NCBI RefSeq assembly: GCF_028280385.1
Contig: NZ_JANQLX010000015.1
Span: forward strand, 62,001 to 126,000
Reading direction: 5' to 3'
DNA length: 64,000 nt
From: Allomuricauda sp.
GTDB lineage: Bacteria > Bacteroidota > Bacteroidia > Flavobacteriales > Flavobacteriaceae
Position 1 is the stretch's first letter; each line of letters begins with the position of its first letter. The translations under genes were made by a program, and so were the position numbers. The notes under the pieces are model-generated. The model ran no database searches. It was not told the DNA's origin and saw nothing but the letters and a program-made list of their open reading frames with translations. Of this stretch, positions 9,223 to 17,420 are shown piece after piece.

Positions 9223-10305
9223 TTAATGATGTTCTTCCTCAGTTGCCATTCCAAAATAAAGGGCAGACAATATTGTAAATATATACGCTTGTATTGCCGT
9301 AACGACAATTTCAATGATTGTAATAAATAGAGAAAATGCCACTGAGATTGGGGAAACCCAAACCGTTTCAAAAATGAAGATCAATGACATCAAAGCTAGA
9401 ATGATAATATGTCCGGCCGTAATGTTGGCGAACAAACGAATCATTAGGGAAATCGGTTTTGTGAAAATCCCGATAAGCTCAATGGGCATCAAAAATATTT
9501 TCATTGGCACCGGAACCCCTGGCATCCAGAATATGTGCTTCCAGTAATTTTTGTTGCCGCTGAATGTGGTAATAATAAAAGTAAAAACCGCCAACGTACA
9601 GGTAAATGCAATATTACCACTAAGGTTGGCACCATTTAATATTGGAATAAGGCCAAAGATGTTGTTGATCCAAATAAAGAAGAATATGGTCAACAAGTAA
9701 GGCATATACCTTTTATACTTGTGTTCCCCAATCATTGGCTTTGCAATGTCGTCTCGGACAAACACAATGAGTGGTTCCACAAAGCCAGCAATGCCTATTG
9801 GAATTTTGTTTTCCGATTTCTTATAAACCCTAGCAGCGGAAATGAAAACAAAAAGCAATACCAAAACCGAGACCCACATCATAAAGACATTTCGCGTTAT
9901 TGAAATATCCAATGGTTTTGAAGCGTTTACGGGATGGTGTTTATCGTCAAATTCCACGGATGTGGAACCTTCATTCAACTGATATATTTTCTCGTGGACC
10001 TTAACAAACTTCCCGCCATCCTTTTCAACAATTACCTCTCCGCTGTCATCATGATGGAACGCACTGGACATAAAGGTGGTAAGTCCGTTTTCCGTCCATA
10101 AAATTATGGGTAGCGGAAGCGAAATGGGCTTGTCATTGATGTCAATTATATGAAATTCATGTGCATCCTTTACGTGATGCATGATCATTTCATTGGGATC
10201 AAATTTTTTGCCTGATTCTTCAGCTTCGTTATCCTTGGCAAACCCAGTTACCGGGAAAGCCAATAAAAGCCCTAAAAAAACTGCACTTAAAGTACCTATT
10301 CGCAT
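9223..10305 (-). CDS. atpB: F1Fo ATP synthase a subunit, with exported N-terminal extension
   Basis: Membrane stator subunit that forms the proton half-channels. At 360 residues it is about 90 longer than the E. coli protein: a signal-peptide-like start (residues 1-23) is followed by a soluble, His- and acid-rich segment (about 24-135) predicted on the periplasmic side, as is usual in Bacteroidota. The membrane part (about 138-355) contains the essential arginine, Arg290, in PISLMIRLFANITAGH. First gene of the Fo part, preceded by its own promoter at 10348-10379. Confidence 0.95.
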   Translation of the reverse strand: MRIGTLSAVFLGLLLAFPVTGFAKDNEAEESGKKFDPNEMIMHHVKDAHEFHIIDINDKPISLPLPIILWTENGLTTFMSSAFHHDDSGEVIVEKDGGKFVKVHEKIYQLNEGSTSVEFDDKHHPVNASKPLDISITRNVFMMWVSVLVLLFVFISAARVYKKSENKIPIGIAGFVEPLIVFVRDDIAKPMIGEHKYKRYMPYLLTIFFFIWINNIFGLIPILNGANLSGNIAFTCTLAVFTFIITTFSGNKNYWKHIFWMPGVPVPMKIFLMPIELIGIFTKPISLMIRLFANITAGHIIILALMSLIFIFETVWVSPISVAFSLFITIIEIVVTAIQAYIFTILSALYFGMATEEEHH

Positions 10306-10319
10306 TCGTTGGTCAGTTT

Positions 10320-10347
10320 AAAAAACACCGCTCTCAAAAATTCGGTG
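10320..10347 (-). terminator. Small hairpin with T6 upstream of atpB
   Basis: Arms CACCG and CGGTG (10343-10347 and 10326-10330 on the plus strand), 12-nt loop, followed on the minus strand by six T residues (10325-10320). In transcripts reading through from atpZ and the DUF6168-like gene this could terminate weakly. The atpB promoter abuts it, so transcripts starting there would lack the first arm. Confidence 0.4.
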
Positions 10348-10379
10348 CAAATGTACATTACATTATATTAACTGACAAA
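10348..10379 (-). promoter_or_regulatory. Predicted sigma-A promoter of atpB
   Basis: On the minus strand a TTTG element (10379-10376) is followed after 20 nt by TACATTTG (10355-10348), matching the Bacteroidota -33/-7 consensus TTG / TAnnTTTG. Transcription would start near 10340-10344, giving a leader of about 35-40 nt. It lies in the 89-bp gap between the DUF6168-like gene and atpB. Confidence 0.65.
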
Positions 10380-10394
10380 CAATAATAACACGGA

Positions 10395-10799
10395 TTATTT
10401 GCGGGATAAAAACTGGTTTATACTGTAAACTTCAAACGCTAAAAAGATGAAATATGGAATGAAAAAATTAACGGCATCACCAATCTTGTCCGGGGCATTG
10501 GAAAGAAATAATGGCAATAGAAAAATAACAACCAAAAACATCTTCAAAACCATTAGTAATATGAATGGATTGAACACTTGGGTTTTTCCATTGGTAAATC
10601 TAAAATTGATTATTGAATACACCACCAATACGGAAATGGCATGAAACATATAAGTGTTCCACAAGGGGATGATAAATTCTTTGGTTGGAAGTAGGGATTT
10701 TAACAAGTAAGCATGAAGCAAATATAGAATTGCCGCTCCTACAAGTAACTGCACCATAAAAAGCAATTGCCGCTTTCTAAAAGATTGATCCATAAACAT
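10395..10799 (-). CDS. Membrane protein of the ATP synthase operon (DUF6168-like)
   Basis: Small integral membrane protein of 134 residues with four hydrophobic segments (about 13-33, 45-65, 78-100, 108-128) and a basic N-terminus. I recognise it as a flavobacterial family found between atpZ and atpB, probably DUF6168. Its ATG overlaps the atpZ stop by one base (TAATG), implying translational coupling. Position suggests a role in assembly or ion supply of the ATP synthase, as proposed for AtpI; no catalytic motif is visible. The family number is from memory. Confidence 0.7.
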   Translation of the reverse strand: MFMDQSFRKRQLLFMVQLLVGAAILYLLHAYLLKSLLPTKEFIIPLWNTYMFHAISVLVVYSIINFRFTNGKTQVFNPFILLMVLKMFLVVIFLLPLFLSNAPDKIGDAVNFFIPYFIFLAFEVYSINQFLSRK

Positions 10800-11032
10800 T
10801 AACGGTTAGACATCCTTGTAATCTGCTTGATTACGAAGTAAATGGATATTAAAACCGCAAATAAAGAACAAAAAACCGTATAAAGGGAATGCTTATTTGG
10901 AAATTTTTCGTCTAAAAAAACTCCTAAATAGGTCCCTCCTCCAATTATTGCAACCATTTGGATTGCGATACCCGAAAATTTGGCGTAGTTACTTAAAGAA
11001 CGCTTTTTTTTAGGAGACTTTTGCGGGTTCAT
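10799..11032 (-). CDS. atpZ: AtpZ/AtpI-family ATP synthase accessory protein
   Basis: 77-residue protein: a basic N-terminus (NPQKSPKKKRSLSNY), then two membrane helices with a glycine-rich first helix (IAIQMVAIIGGGTYLGVFLDEKF), the pattern of the AtpZ/AtpI accessory family. The start at 11032 is chosen because the preceding 34 codons lie within the bactofilin C-terminus in another frame and have no family character. It overlaps the bactofilin gene by 23 nt and the next gene by 1 nt. Function is by family: assembly or cation supply for the F1Fo enzyme. Confidence 0.8.
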   Translation of the reverse strand: MNPQKSPKKKRSLSNYAKFSGIAIQMVAIIGGGTYLGVFLDEKFPNKHSLYTVFCSLFAVLISIYFVIKQITRMSNR

Positions 11033-11441
11033 TGGTTTTGGTGGGCTGTAATTTTGGAGCCGAAGCAGCCGGTGCTCCCACACCTTTGCCCATGGTACAA
11101 GCAGCATTGAAAGTGGCGCCTGGTTCCACGGCAAGTTTGGAAACCTGTACCGTACCTTCTATAGTGGCAGATGATTTAAGGGACAACAGGTCCTTTACCA
11201 TAAGTTCGCCGTTGAACTTGCCTTCAATATCTGCATTTACGCATTCTACCTTTCCGTTGATATAGCCATCTTTTCCAATGACCACCTTTCCGGAGGTCTT
11301 TACATTTCCTTCGAGTTTACCATCGATTCTAAAATCGGCCTCTGAAGTAATATTTCCCTTGATCTTGGTGTTCTTCTCAATTCTGTTGGGCTGTCCTCCA
11401 AACTCGTTCATAGTTCTAGGTTTTTTGTTGTCTGAAAACAT
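11010..11441 (-). CDS. Bactofilin (polymer-forming cytoskeletal protein)
   Basis: 143 residues. The centre (about 22-115) has the repeating beta-helix pattern of bactofilins (IKGNITSEADFRIDGKLEGN, then GKVVIGKDGYINGKVEC and ADIEGKFNGELMV); the tails are unstructured, with a Pro/Ala/Lys-rich C-terminus. Bactofilins polymerise without nucleotide into membrane-associated filaments used for cell shape or as scaffolds. The gene lies 6 nt after porW and overlaps atpZ, linking a cytoskeletal scaffold to the ATP synthase operon. Confidence 0.9.
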   Translation of the reverse strand: MFSDNKKPRTMNEFGGQPNRIEKNTKIKGNITSEADFRIDGKLEGNVKTSGKVVIGKDGYINGKVECVNADIEGKFNGELMVKDLLSLKSSATIEGTVQVSKLAVEPGATFNAACTMGKGVGAPAASAPKLQPTKTNEPAKVS

Positions 11442-11447
11442 TGTTTT

Positions 11448-14003
11448 CTAGGGTTTTGGGGTTAAAATCTGCGCTTTGTACGCTTCTAAATTTTTGTGTA
11501 CTTGTATGATTTTGTAATTGTTGGATAAAACTACAAAATTCTCATGGTTGATTCGGTAGTCCCGATTCTTTTTTAAAAGCTCGGTATACCCCAGGGCAAA
11601 GTCTTTTGACTTAAATCCATGGACCACCACAAACTGGTCTTCCAAATTATAGATGTCCTTGGAAATCTTGTTCTTATAATTAAGGTCCTTGATGGATTCC
11701 TGCAACCGCTTCATTAATTCCAACGCCTTTTCATTGTCCTTTATTTTGAAGGGGAACACAACTTTCCAATTTCCAGCGCCAGTAGAACCTGTTTCGGGTG
11801 AAAATTCCCGGGCTTCCAATTTGGGCAATTGCTCCGCAATGATCTCCTCCGCTTTTTTCCCTTCTGGATTGTTCGGATAGGTGAGGGCCACATAGTTCAG
11901 CGCCTCCTTAAAGGGCTCAAACCCCTGAAGACGACCAATGGCATTGGCCTTTAAAATTTCAAATTTGGGAACAATGGGATCGCCCGTAAACGCATTGATA
12001 TAGTCTTGAGACAGTGTAATGACCTCCAAATACCTTTGCTGTTCGTACAATTTGTATAACGAGGCGTATCGCGCATCTGGACTATCCGTGTTTCCCGCCA
12101 ATACCGCTTGTGGGTTCAAAAGGATTTCTGCGTAGCGGGTGTCTGGATGATTGGCAATGATGTCCTGCTTCATCCCTTCCGCCAATGGACTTCCCGTTTC
12201 CTCATAGATTTTAAATAGGTTGTATTTGGATGGCAGGATCAAACGCTCTTCCGGGTCCAAGGCCAATACGCGTTCCAATTTTCCGGCGGCCAATAAATTT
12301 TCCTTGAATTTCTCCTTATAGATCAACCCAAGTTGGTAGTTTGCAAAATTTCGTTCACCCCTGAGGCTGTCAATCACGGCAACGTCAGTTGGAATTTTTT
12401 CCAAGTAAAAGTCCAGGCTGTATTTTTGATCATCGCCTACCGGTGCCTGTTGCTGGCCATTGGCCAACACCTCTGTTCCTGTTGCTTCAGATGGAAGGGT
12501 ACGGGCCTTGTTGCTCCACCGCCAATCATCTTCCAACACTCGATCTCCCCAACGGGTTCTAAAATCGTTTTTACCGTATCCAAGACTGGTAATGTTGTAG
12601 AAATAAAACTTGCCCTGGTTTTCCTTTCCTCCTTTGGATTCGGCAAAGGTGGCAAAGCCGGCACTGATGCGGTCCAATTCTTTTTGCGCTTCCTCTTCAT
12701 CCTTGCGCTTCAACTCGGCAATAACTTCTTCAAAGTAGGCCTTTTGTTCGGCTTCCGGCATTTCATACAGGGTAATTACGCTATCTGCATGTTGCACAAT
12801 ATCCTCGTAGTTGATCACATCTTCCAGGTTGTCCAATTTTTTTTGGATCCGCCTGTGCTCCTTGGTGTTCACGATCAAGTTGGTCAGCGTACTATCGTAA
12901 TAGGCACCAGCTGTCTTGTATTCGTCCTGGTCAAAATAATAGTCTGCCAAATTTTTATAGTTGAGCGCATTCAATTTTCGCTCCCCGCTATTCTGTCTAA
13001 GTGATTTGTTATAATATGCCAGTGCCAAACTATCTTGTTGGGTGGCCAAATAAAATTGGGCCTTCTCCCTATAGATCTTATCCAAAAAGGGCCTGTTTTC
13101 CCTGTTTTCCTCCAAATCGGTCAAATACTCCAAAAGCACTTCCTGATTGGTATCGGTGATTACCGTGTTCTGGATTTTCTTCAAATGGGCATTGATCATA
13201 TAGACCCGGGGCGATTTACGGTTTAAGGTAATGACCTTGTCAAAAGCATAATTGGCACTGTCTTTATGACCCAATTGATTGTACAATTGGCCAATAATAA
13301 AGAGATATCTTCCTTTTTCAGGGTTCTTTTTGGTATAGGCCTGGGCCAGTTTTAGTTTTTGGATGGCGGTGTCAGGTGCTTTCAAATTGATATAGCATTG
13401 CGCCAGAACGGCATTGGCATCAGCTTGTTCCTGATCCTTCAATCGTTCAAACTTGAACATTCTCTGAAGGTTTTTGATGGCCAATTCCGGATTGTCCAAT
13501 CGCATATTGGTTTTTTCCCTCCAGATGGTGGCTTCGTTCAGCTTGTCGCTTTCCACATATTTTCTTAGAATGTAATTGAAGGATTCTAGAGCGGGAATAT
13601 AGCGCTGGTCAAAATAGCGGGCCTTGCCCAGGAGCAGAAAAGCTTCATCTGTTTGTGGATTGCGCTCTTCATCCTTGATATCCATACTATGCTTTTGGAT
13701 GGCCTTGGTGGCCTTTTCCTCCGCAATGATAAAATTCGGGTTGTTGTTTTCGGAATCCAGCTTTACCTCATCGGTCACTTCCAAACGTTCCACAGGAAGA
13801 ATTTCCCAGTAGTCGTCCCGGTAATTGGTATTCAATTCTTCCCTTCCTTGTTCAAAGGCGAGGTTGCCATTGAACAGGGTATTGTATTTGGTGTTCAGGG
13901 CATGCCAATTGCGGTTAAGGAACTTGTCCTTTTTGGTAGAACAGGAAGTAAAAACCAATCCACAGAAAACGGTGGCGCCAAAAATTAAGTGTCGAAGCTT
14001 CAA
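11448..14003 (-). CDS. porW: Type IX secretion / gliding lipoprotein PorW (SprE)
   Basis: 851-residue lipoprotein: signal peptide with lipobox VFTSC (Cys21), then tetratricopeptide-like helical repeats over about 110-420 and 570-700. The N-terminal segment (FLNRNWHALNTKYNTLFNG) is characteristic of PorW/SprE, a periplasmic component of the type IX secretion system required for gliding in Flavobacterium. The start is TTG at 14003, the only codon that begins the signal peptide. It is first in a run with bactofilin, atpZ and the Fo genes. A promoter is predicted at 14093-14124. Confidence 0.85.
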   Translation of the reverse strand: MKLRHLIFGATVFCGLVFTSCSTKKDKFLNRNWHALNTKYNTLFNGNLAFEQGREELNTNYRDDYWEILPVERLEVTDEVKLDSENNNPNFIIAEEKATKAIQKHSMDIKDEERNPQTDEAFLLLGKARYFDQRYIPALESFNYILRKYVESDKLNEATIWREKTNMRLDNPELAIKNLQRMFKFERLKDQEQADANAVLAQCYINLKAPDTAIQKLKLAQAYTKKNPEKGRYLFIIGQLYNQLGHKDSANYAFDKVITLNRKSPRVYMINAHLKKIQNTVITDTNQEVLLEYLTDLEENRENRPFLDKIYREKAQFYLATQQDSLALAYYNKSLRQNSGERKLNALNYKNLADYYFDQDEYKTAGAYYDSTLTNLIVNTKEHRRIQKKLDNLEDVINYEDIVQHADSVITLYEMPEAEQKAYFEEVIAELKRKDEEEAQKELDRISAGFATFAESKGGKENQGKFYFYNITSLGYGKNDFRTRWGDRVLEDDWRWSNKARTLPSEATGTEVLANGQQQAPVGDDQKYSLDFYLEKIPTDVAVIDSLRGERNFANYQLGLIYKEKFKENLLAAGKLERVLALDPEERLILPSKYNLFKIYEETGSPLAEGMKQDIIANHPDTRYAEILLNPQAVLAGNTDSPDARYASLYKLYEQQRYLEVITLSQDYINAFTGDPIVPKFEILKANAIGRLQGFEPFKEALNYVALTYPNNPEGKKAEEIIAEQLPKLEAREFSPETGSTGAGNWKVVFPFKIKDNEKALELMKRLQESIKDLNYKNKISKDIYNLEDQFVVVHGFKSKDFALGYTELLKKNRDYRINHENFVVLSNNYKIIQVHKNLEAYKAQILTPKP

Positions 14004-14092
14004 AATTATCGATAATCGTGTCTAACCTTAACTAAAAAACAGCCAGATTATTATAAGGCTCATCGGTAAAATGCAATTATTTTTTCGCGCTT

Positions 14093-14124
14093 CAAAAATA
14101 GGGGTGAAAAAAGCCCGTCACCAA
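14093..14124 (-). promoter_or_regulatory. Predicted promoter of porW-bactofilin-atpZ
   Basis: On the minus strand TTG (14124-14122) and TATTTTTG (14100-14093) are separated by 21 nt, fitting the TTG / TAnnTTTG consensus. The leader would be about 80 nt and contains the palindrome ATTATCGATAAT just upstream of the TTG start codon. The upstream element lies within the 3' end of the preceding gene, so this is tentative. Confidence 0.4.
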
Positions 14125-15131
14125 GCTGTTGGACGTTCATAATGGGCCACACTCCTATTGTATTTTGATTTGTATGCCACAGGCGACAATCCCACATATT
14201 TTTTGAAGACGGTCCTAAATGCTTTTTGGTCCGCATAGCCCACTTGGTACATCACCTCGTTTACATTCTGTTGGGTGGATTCAAAACTGCGCTTGGCCGC
14301 TTCAATCTTCACCCGTTGTATATATTCCAAGGGCGTGTTTTGGGTGGCTTTTTTGAAACGCCTAACAAAATTTCTACTACTGATCGCATATTTCCGTGCG
14401 AGTTCCTCCACAGAGATTCGATTTTTTACATTGTTCTCAATGTATTTTTGCGCTTCCTTGATGGCATCATCCTCATGGTCTTTCTGCCCTTGAAAAATGG
14501 CAAATTGATTTTGGTCCACCCGATCCATGTCAATCTCAAAAAACTTTGACAAATAAATGGCTGTGGGTCGGCCACAGTATTTTTCAACAAGGTGTAGCAT
14601 AAGGTTTAAAAATGAAAAGGCCCCGCCACTGGTATAGATCCCATCTTCATCGGTGACAATTTTATTGGAAACCAAGTGGACCTTGGGAAACATTTTCCGG
14701 AACATTTCCATCCCCGCCCAATGCGTGGAACATTGTTTGCCATCCACCAATCCGGTCTGGGCCAACAGAAAAGCACCCATGCACATGCTGGCCACTTCGG
14801 CCTTGTTCACATTCCTTTGGTGCAATATCCATGGAATAAAATCCTTGTTCAAATCGAGGTCCTCTTCCAGTTTATCCGGTCTTATGGCAGGAATCATAAT
14901 CAGGTCCGTTTTATCTATATCATGGATAGTGCTGTTGCAGTGTATGCTAAACAATCCTTCGTAGAGGGAATAGTCCTTGTCCAACCCCACCAAATGGATT
15001 TCGAAAAAATCCGAATCGCTTACCCCAGCTTTCTTCAGAAACTGGTTGGCGGCCATTAATACCTTAAATGGTCCTACCACGTTGCTCAAAATGGCATTGC
15101 CCTTTGGAACCAAAATGCTGACATGTTTCAT
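14118..15131 (-). CDS. GlxA-family transcriptional regulator (DJ-1/PfpI + AraC)
   Basis: 337 residues. The N-terminal DJ-1/PfpI-like ligand domain (about 1-190) has the nucleophile-elbow-like SMCMGAFLLAQTGL. The C-terminal AraC domain (about 225-325) has two helix-turn-helix units (ISVEELARKYAISSRNFVRRF and VNEVMYQVGYADQKAFRTVFKKY). The start is placed at 15131 because a promoter at 15152-15182 covers the longer alternative at 15182. Divergent from the MmcQ/YjbR gene. Target and ligand unknown. Confidence 0.88.
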   Translation of the reverse strand: MKHVSILVPKGNAILSNVVGPFKVLMAANQFLKKAGVSDSDFFEIHLVGLDKDYSLYEGLFSIHCNSTIHDIDKTDLIMIPAIRPDKLEEDLDLNKDFIPWILHQRNVNKAEVASMCMGAFLLAQTGLVDGKQCSTHWAGMEMFRKMFPKVHLVSNKIVTDEDGIYTSGGAFSFLNLMLHLVEKYCGRPTAIYLSKFFEIDMDRVDQNQFAIFQGQKDHEDDAIKEAQKYIENNVKNRISVEELARKYAISSRNFVRRFKKATQNTPLEYIQRVKIEAAKRSFESTQQNVNEVMYQVGYADQKAFRTVFKKYVGLSPVAYKSKYNRSVAHYERPTAW

Positions 15132-15151
15132 AACCCTCTGTTTTAGAGCTA

Positions 15152-15182
15152 TAAATGTAATTGGAATACATGGCATAATCAA
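15152..15182 (-). promoter_or_regulatory. Predicted promoter of the GlxA-family gene
   Basis: Minus strand: TTG (15182-15180), 20-nt spacer, TACATTTA (15159-15152), a 7/8 match to TAnnTTTG. It sets the start codon of the downstream gene at 15131. Confidence 0.5.
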
Positions 15183-15242
15183 CCCTTAAAAGTGTCTTAT
15201 TTGCCCTTAACCCTGCATAGACCTCTTTTGTAGCTTTGGAAT

Positions 15243-15557
15243 ATGGAGTTCGATAAATTCTTGGATATACGTGCCGGACTATGCCTAAAGGAAGCAGATG
15301 TTACCGAAGGCAAAATGATGAGTTCTCCTGCCATCCATTATAGAAAAAAGGTCTTTGCCTTTTTCTCAAAACAAGATAAAATGGTCTTTAAACTGGGTTC
15401 GGATTATCCCATAAAGGAGCTTGATCTAAAGTGCTCCGAGTTTAATCCTTTTAAGAACAAAGGGCCTCTCAAGGGATGGTTCGAGGTTGACCACCAATAC
15501 AGGGACAGCTGGGAAAAATTGGCCCGTATCGCCCTTGAAAAAATAAAGCAAGCATGA
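15243..15557 (+). CDS. MmcQ/YjbR family protein
   Basis: 104 residues with the MmcQ/YjbR fold pattern: a helix at the N-terminus, the central MMSSPAIHYRKKVFAFF and KMVFKLGSDYPIKELDLK strands, and the C-terminal HQYRDSWEKLARIALEKIK. The family is usually described as DNA-binding-like; the molecular role is unclear. A TAGCTTTG box at 15231-15238 ends only five bases before the ATG, so the transcript may be almost or completely leaderless. It overlaps the DUF2461 gene by 4 nt (ATGA), so the two are coupled. Confidence 0.8.
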   Translation: MEFDKFLDIRAGLCLKEADVTEGKMMSSPAIHYRKKVFAFFSKQDKMVFKLGSDYPIKELDLKCSEFNPFKNKGPLKGWFEVDHQYRDSWEKLARIALEKIKQA

Positions 15558-16213
15558 TTACCGAAGCCTATACTTCCTTTTTTAAGAAATTGGCCAAGAA
15601 TAACCACAAAGAGTGGTTCCACGCCAATAAAAAGGATTACGAACACCAGGTAAAAGCACCCTTTGTTGAATTACTTGATCAGCTTTTGGCCGATTTGACC
15701 GAATGGGACCCCCGAATATTGGCCGACCCCAAAAACGCCCTGTTCCGAATTAACCGGGACATCCGTTTTTCAAAAGACAAGTCGCCTTACAACACCCTTA
15801 TGAAGGCTGGATTTTCACCCTTGGGAAAGAAGTCCATTTTACCGGGCTATTATTTGGGCATTGATGCAGAAAACGTGCATGTGGGCGGAGGTTTGTTTAT
15901 GTTACGCGGCCCTGAGCTCAAAAAAGTAAGGCAGCATATTGCCGGTAATGCGGAAGCACTTATTGCCATAGTGGAGCATTCCAACTTTAAACAGAATTTT
16001 GGAAAATTAAAGGGCGAAAAATCCAAACGACTGGACCGTGAATTCATGGAAATCGGTAAAGCAACCGACCTTATTTTCCACAAGCAGTTCTATACCATGG
16101 CCGAATTTCCCATTGAACCTTACTTTGATAATCCGCAGCTAAAGGATGAGATTCTTTCGCATTTTGAGGCCATTAAGCCCTTAAATGAATATCTCAACCA
16201 AGCCTTTGCATAA
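15554..16213 (+). CDS. DUF2461 family protein
   Basis: 219 residues of the DUF2461 (TIGR02453) family. Family blocks are F-x-K-x-L-x-K-N-N-x-K-E-W-F near the N-terminus, the conserved RINRDIRFSKDKSPYNT, and the late DxIFHKQFYTM segment. Biochemical function is not established. Coupled to the MmcQ/YjbR gene by a 4-nt overlap. No signal peptide, so cytoplasmic. Confidence 0.85.
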   Translation: MITEAYTSFFKKLAKNNHKEWFHANKKDYEHQVKAPFVELLDQLLADLTEWDPRILADPKNALFRINRDIRFSKDKSPYNTLMKAGFSPLGKKSILPGYYLGIDAENVHVGGGLFMLRGPELKKVRQHIAGNAEALIAIVEHSNFKQNFGKLKGEKSKRLDREFMEIGKATDLIFHKQFYTMAEFPIEPYFDNPQLKDEILSHFEAIKPLNEYLNQAFA

Positions 16214-16251
16214 CCTCGAGTTTATTTATTAATCATAAAAACAGAAACAAA

Positions 16252-16620
16252 ATGACTACAAAAGAAGTTGCAGACAAATTGGTTGGCCTATGCCGAGAAG
16301 GCAAATATGAAGAGGCCTATGGGCTTTATGCCCAGGACGCCGTGAGCGTGGAAATGCCTGGAGTGCCCAACGAGCGCACGGAAGGATTGGACAATATTAT
16401 GCAAGGGTATGCCCAATGGGCCAGCAACATTGCAGAGGCCCATGGGGGAACTGTTGGAGATCCCATGGTGGTTGGCAACCATTTTGTGGTTCCCATGACC
16501 AGTGATGTGACCTTTAAACAAGGTGGTCGTATCAATATGGAGGAATTCTGTATGTACCAGGTGGAAAATGGGAAAATTACCAAGGCACAGTTTTTCTATG
16601 ACCCTTCCGTGATGGGATAA
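16252..16620 (+). CDS. SnoaL-like / NTF2-fold protein
   Basis: 122-residue single-domain protein with the SnoaL/NTF2-like pattern: an N-terminal helix with a YEEAYGLYAQDAVSVEMPG strand, a middle helix (GLDNIMQGYAQWASNI), and alternating strands ending in ITKAQFFYDPSVMG. Such proteins are small-molecule isomerases or binding proteins; the substrate cannot be told. It lies 38 nt after the DUF2461 gene on the same strand and is convergent with the ABC transporter genes. Confidence 0.75.
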   Translation: MTTKEVADKLVGLCREGKYEEAYGLYAQDAVSVEMPGVPNERTEGLDNIMQGYAQWASNIAEAHGGTVGDPMVVGNHFVVPMTSDVTFKQGGRINMEEFCMYQVENGKITKAQFFYDPSVMG

Positions 16621-16681
16621 GTTATCTGGAAGTTAATAAAGGGGGCGGCATCTTGACGTATATTTCTGCTCCCTTTTGATT

Positions 16682-17377
16682 TTACCCGCCAAAAAAAGTT
16701 TCCAATTCCTGCAAAGTTTCTTCCGAGGTTTGGATGTCCTTTACAATCTCCCCTTTGTTCAATACCACGATTCGCTCACAGACTTCCGTGACATGCAAAA
16801 GATCGTGACTGGATATTAAAACCGTAACTCCTTCTTTAGCTGCCAGTTCCTTAATGATGGCCTTTAACCGAATTTGGGTCGTCGGGTCCAAATTGGCAAA
16901 TGGTTCATCCAGTATCACCACTTCAGGATTGCCTATAAAGGATGCCACAATTCCAGCTTTCTTCTGGTTTCCCTTGGAAAGGTCCCTTAAATACTTTTTT
17001 TGGCCCAAGATCTCCCCGTGAAAAAAGTCTTTGAACGAATACAAAAGTGCATCCACATCCGCTTTGTTCCTTCCGCGCAGATCCCCAATAAAATAAAAAT
17101 ACTCTTCTGGGGTGAGGTAGCCTATTAGGAAGGATTCGTCTATGAAGGAAGAAGTGAAGGGCTTCCATTCCTCACTGGTATTTATTTGTATCCCATGGTT
17201 GATGACATGGCCGGTTGTAGGCTGTATCAAATCGAGCAACAAACTAAAAAAGGTAGTCTTGCCCGCTCCGTTATTGCCCACTAGACCAAAACTTTGTCCT
17301 TTGGGTATTTCCAAAGACTCCATGTTCAGTACCAGTTGGGAGCCGTATTTTTTTGTGAGGTTTTTAGCGGTTATCAT
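16682..17377 (-). CDS. ABC transporter ATP-binding protein
   Basis: 231-residue ATPase of an ABC exporter: Walker A GNNGAGKT (34-41), signature LSKGNQKK (from 133), Walker B VVILDE (153-158), and the H-loop region SSHDLLH. It follows the DUF5687 membrane gene after 43 nt, so the two probably form one transporter with the DUF5687 protein as permease. The exported substrate is unknown. Confidence 0.93.
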   Translation of the reverse strand: MITAKNLTKKYGSQLVLNMESLEIPKGQSFGLVGNNGAGKTTFFSLLLDLIQPTTGHVINHGIQINTSEEWKPFTSSFIDESFLIGYLTPEEYFYFIGDLRGRNKADVDALLYSFKDFFHGEILGQKKYLRDLSKGNQKKAGIVASFIGNPEVVILDEPFANLDPTTQIRLKAIIKELAAKEGVTVLISSHDLLHVTEVCERIVVLNKGEIVKDIQTSEETLQELETFFGG

Positions 17378-17420
17378 GAGTTCTAGGTTTCAAATAATAG
17401 TTTAAGTCCAATAGGGCTTT

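Noticed and set aside
12333..13004. A 223-codon open frame antisense to porW
   Set aside because: It is the complement of a well supported TPR lipoprotein gene, with no start context or family character of its own.
16621..16681. Inverted repeat AAAGGG...CCCTTT between convergent genes as a terminator
   Set aside because: The stem is short with a long loop and mismatches; too weak to call.
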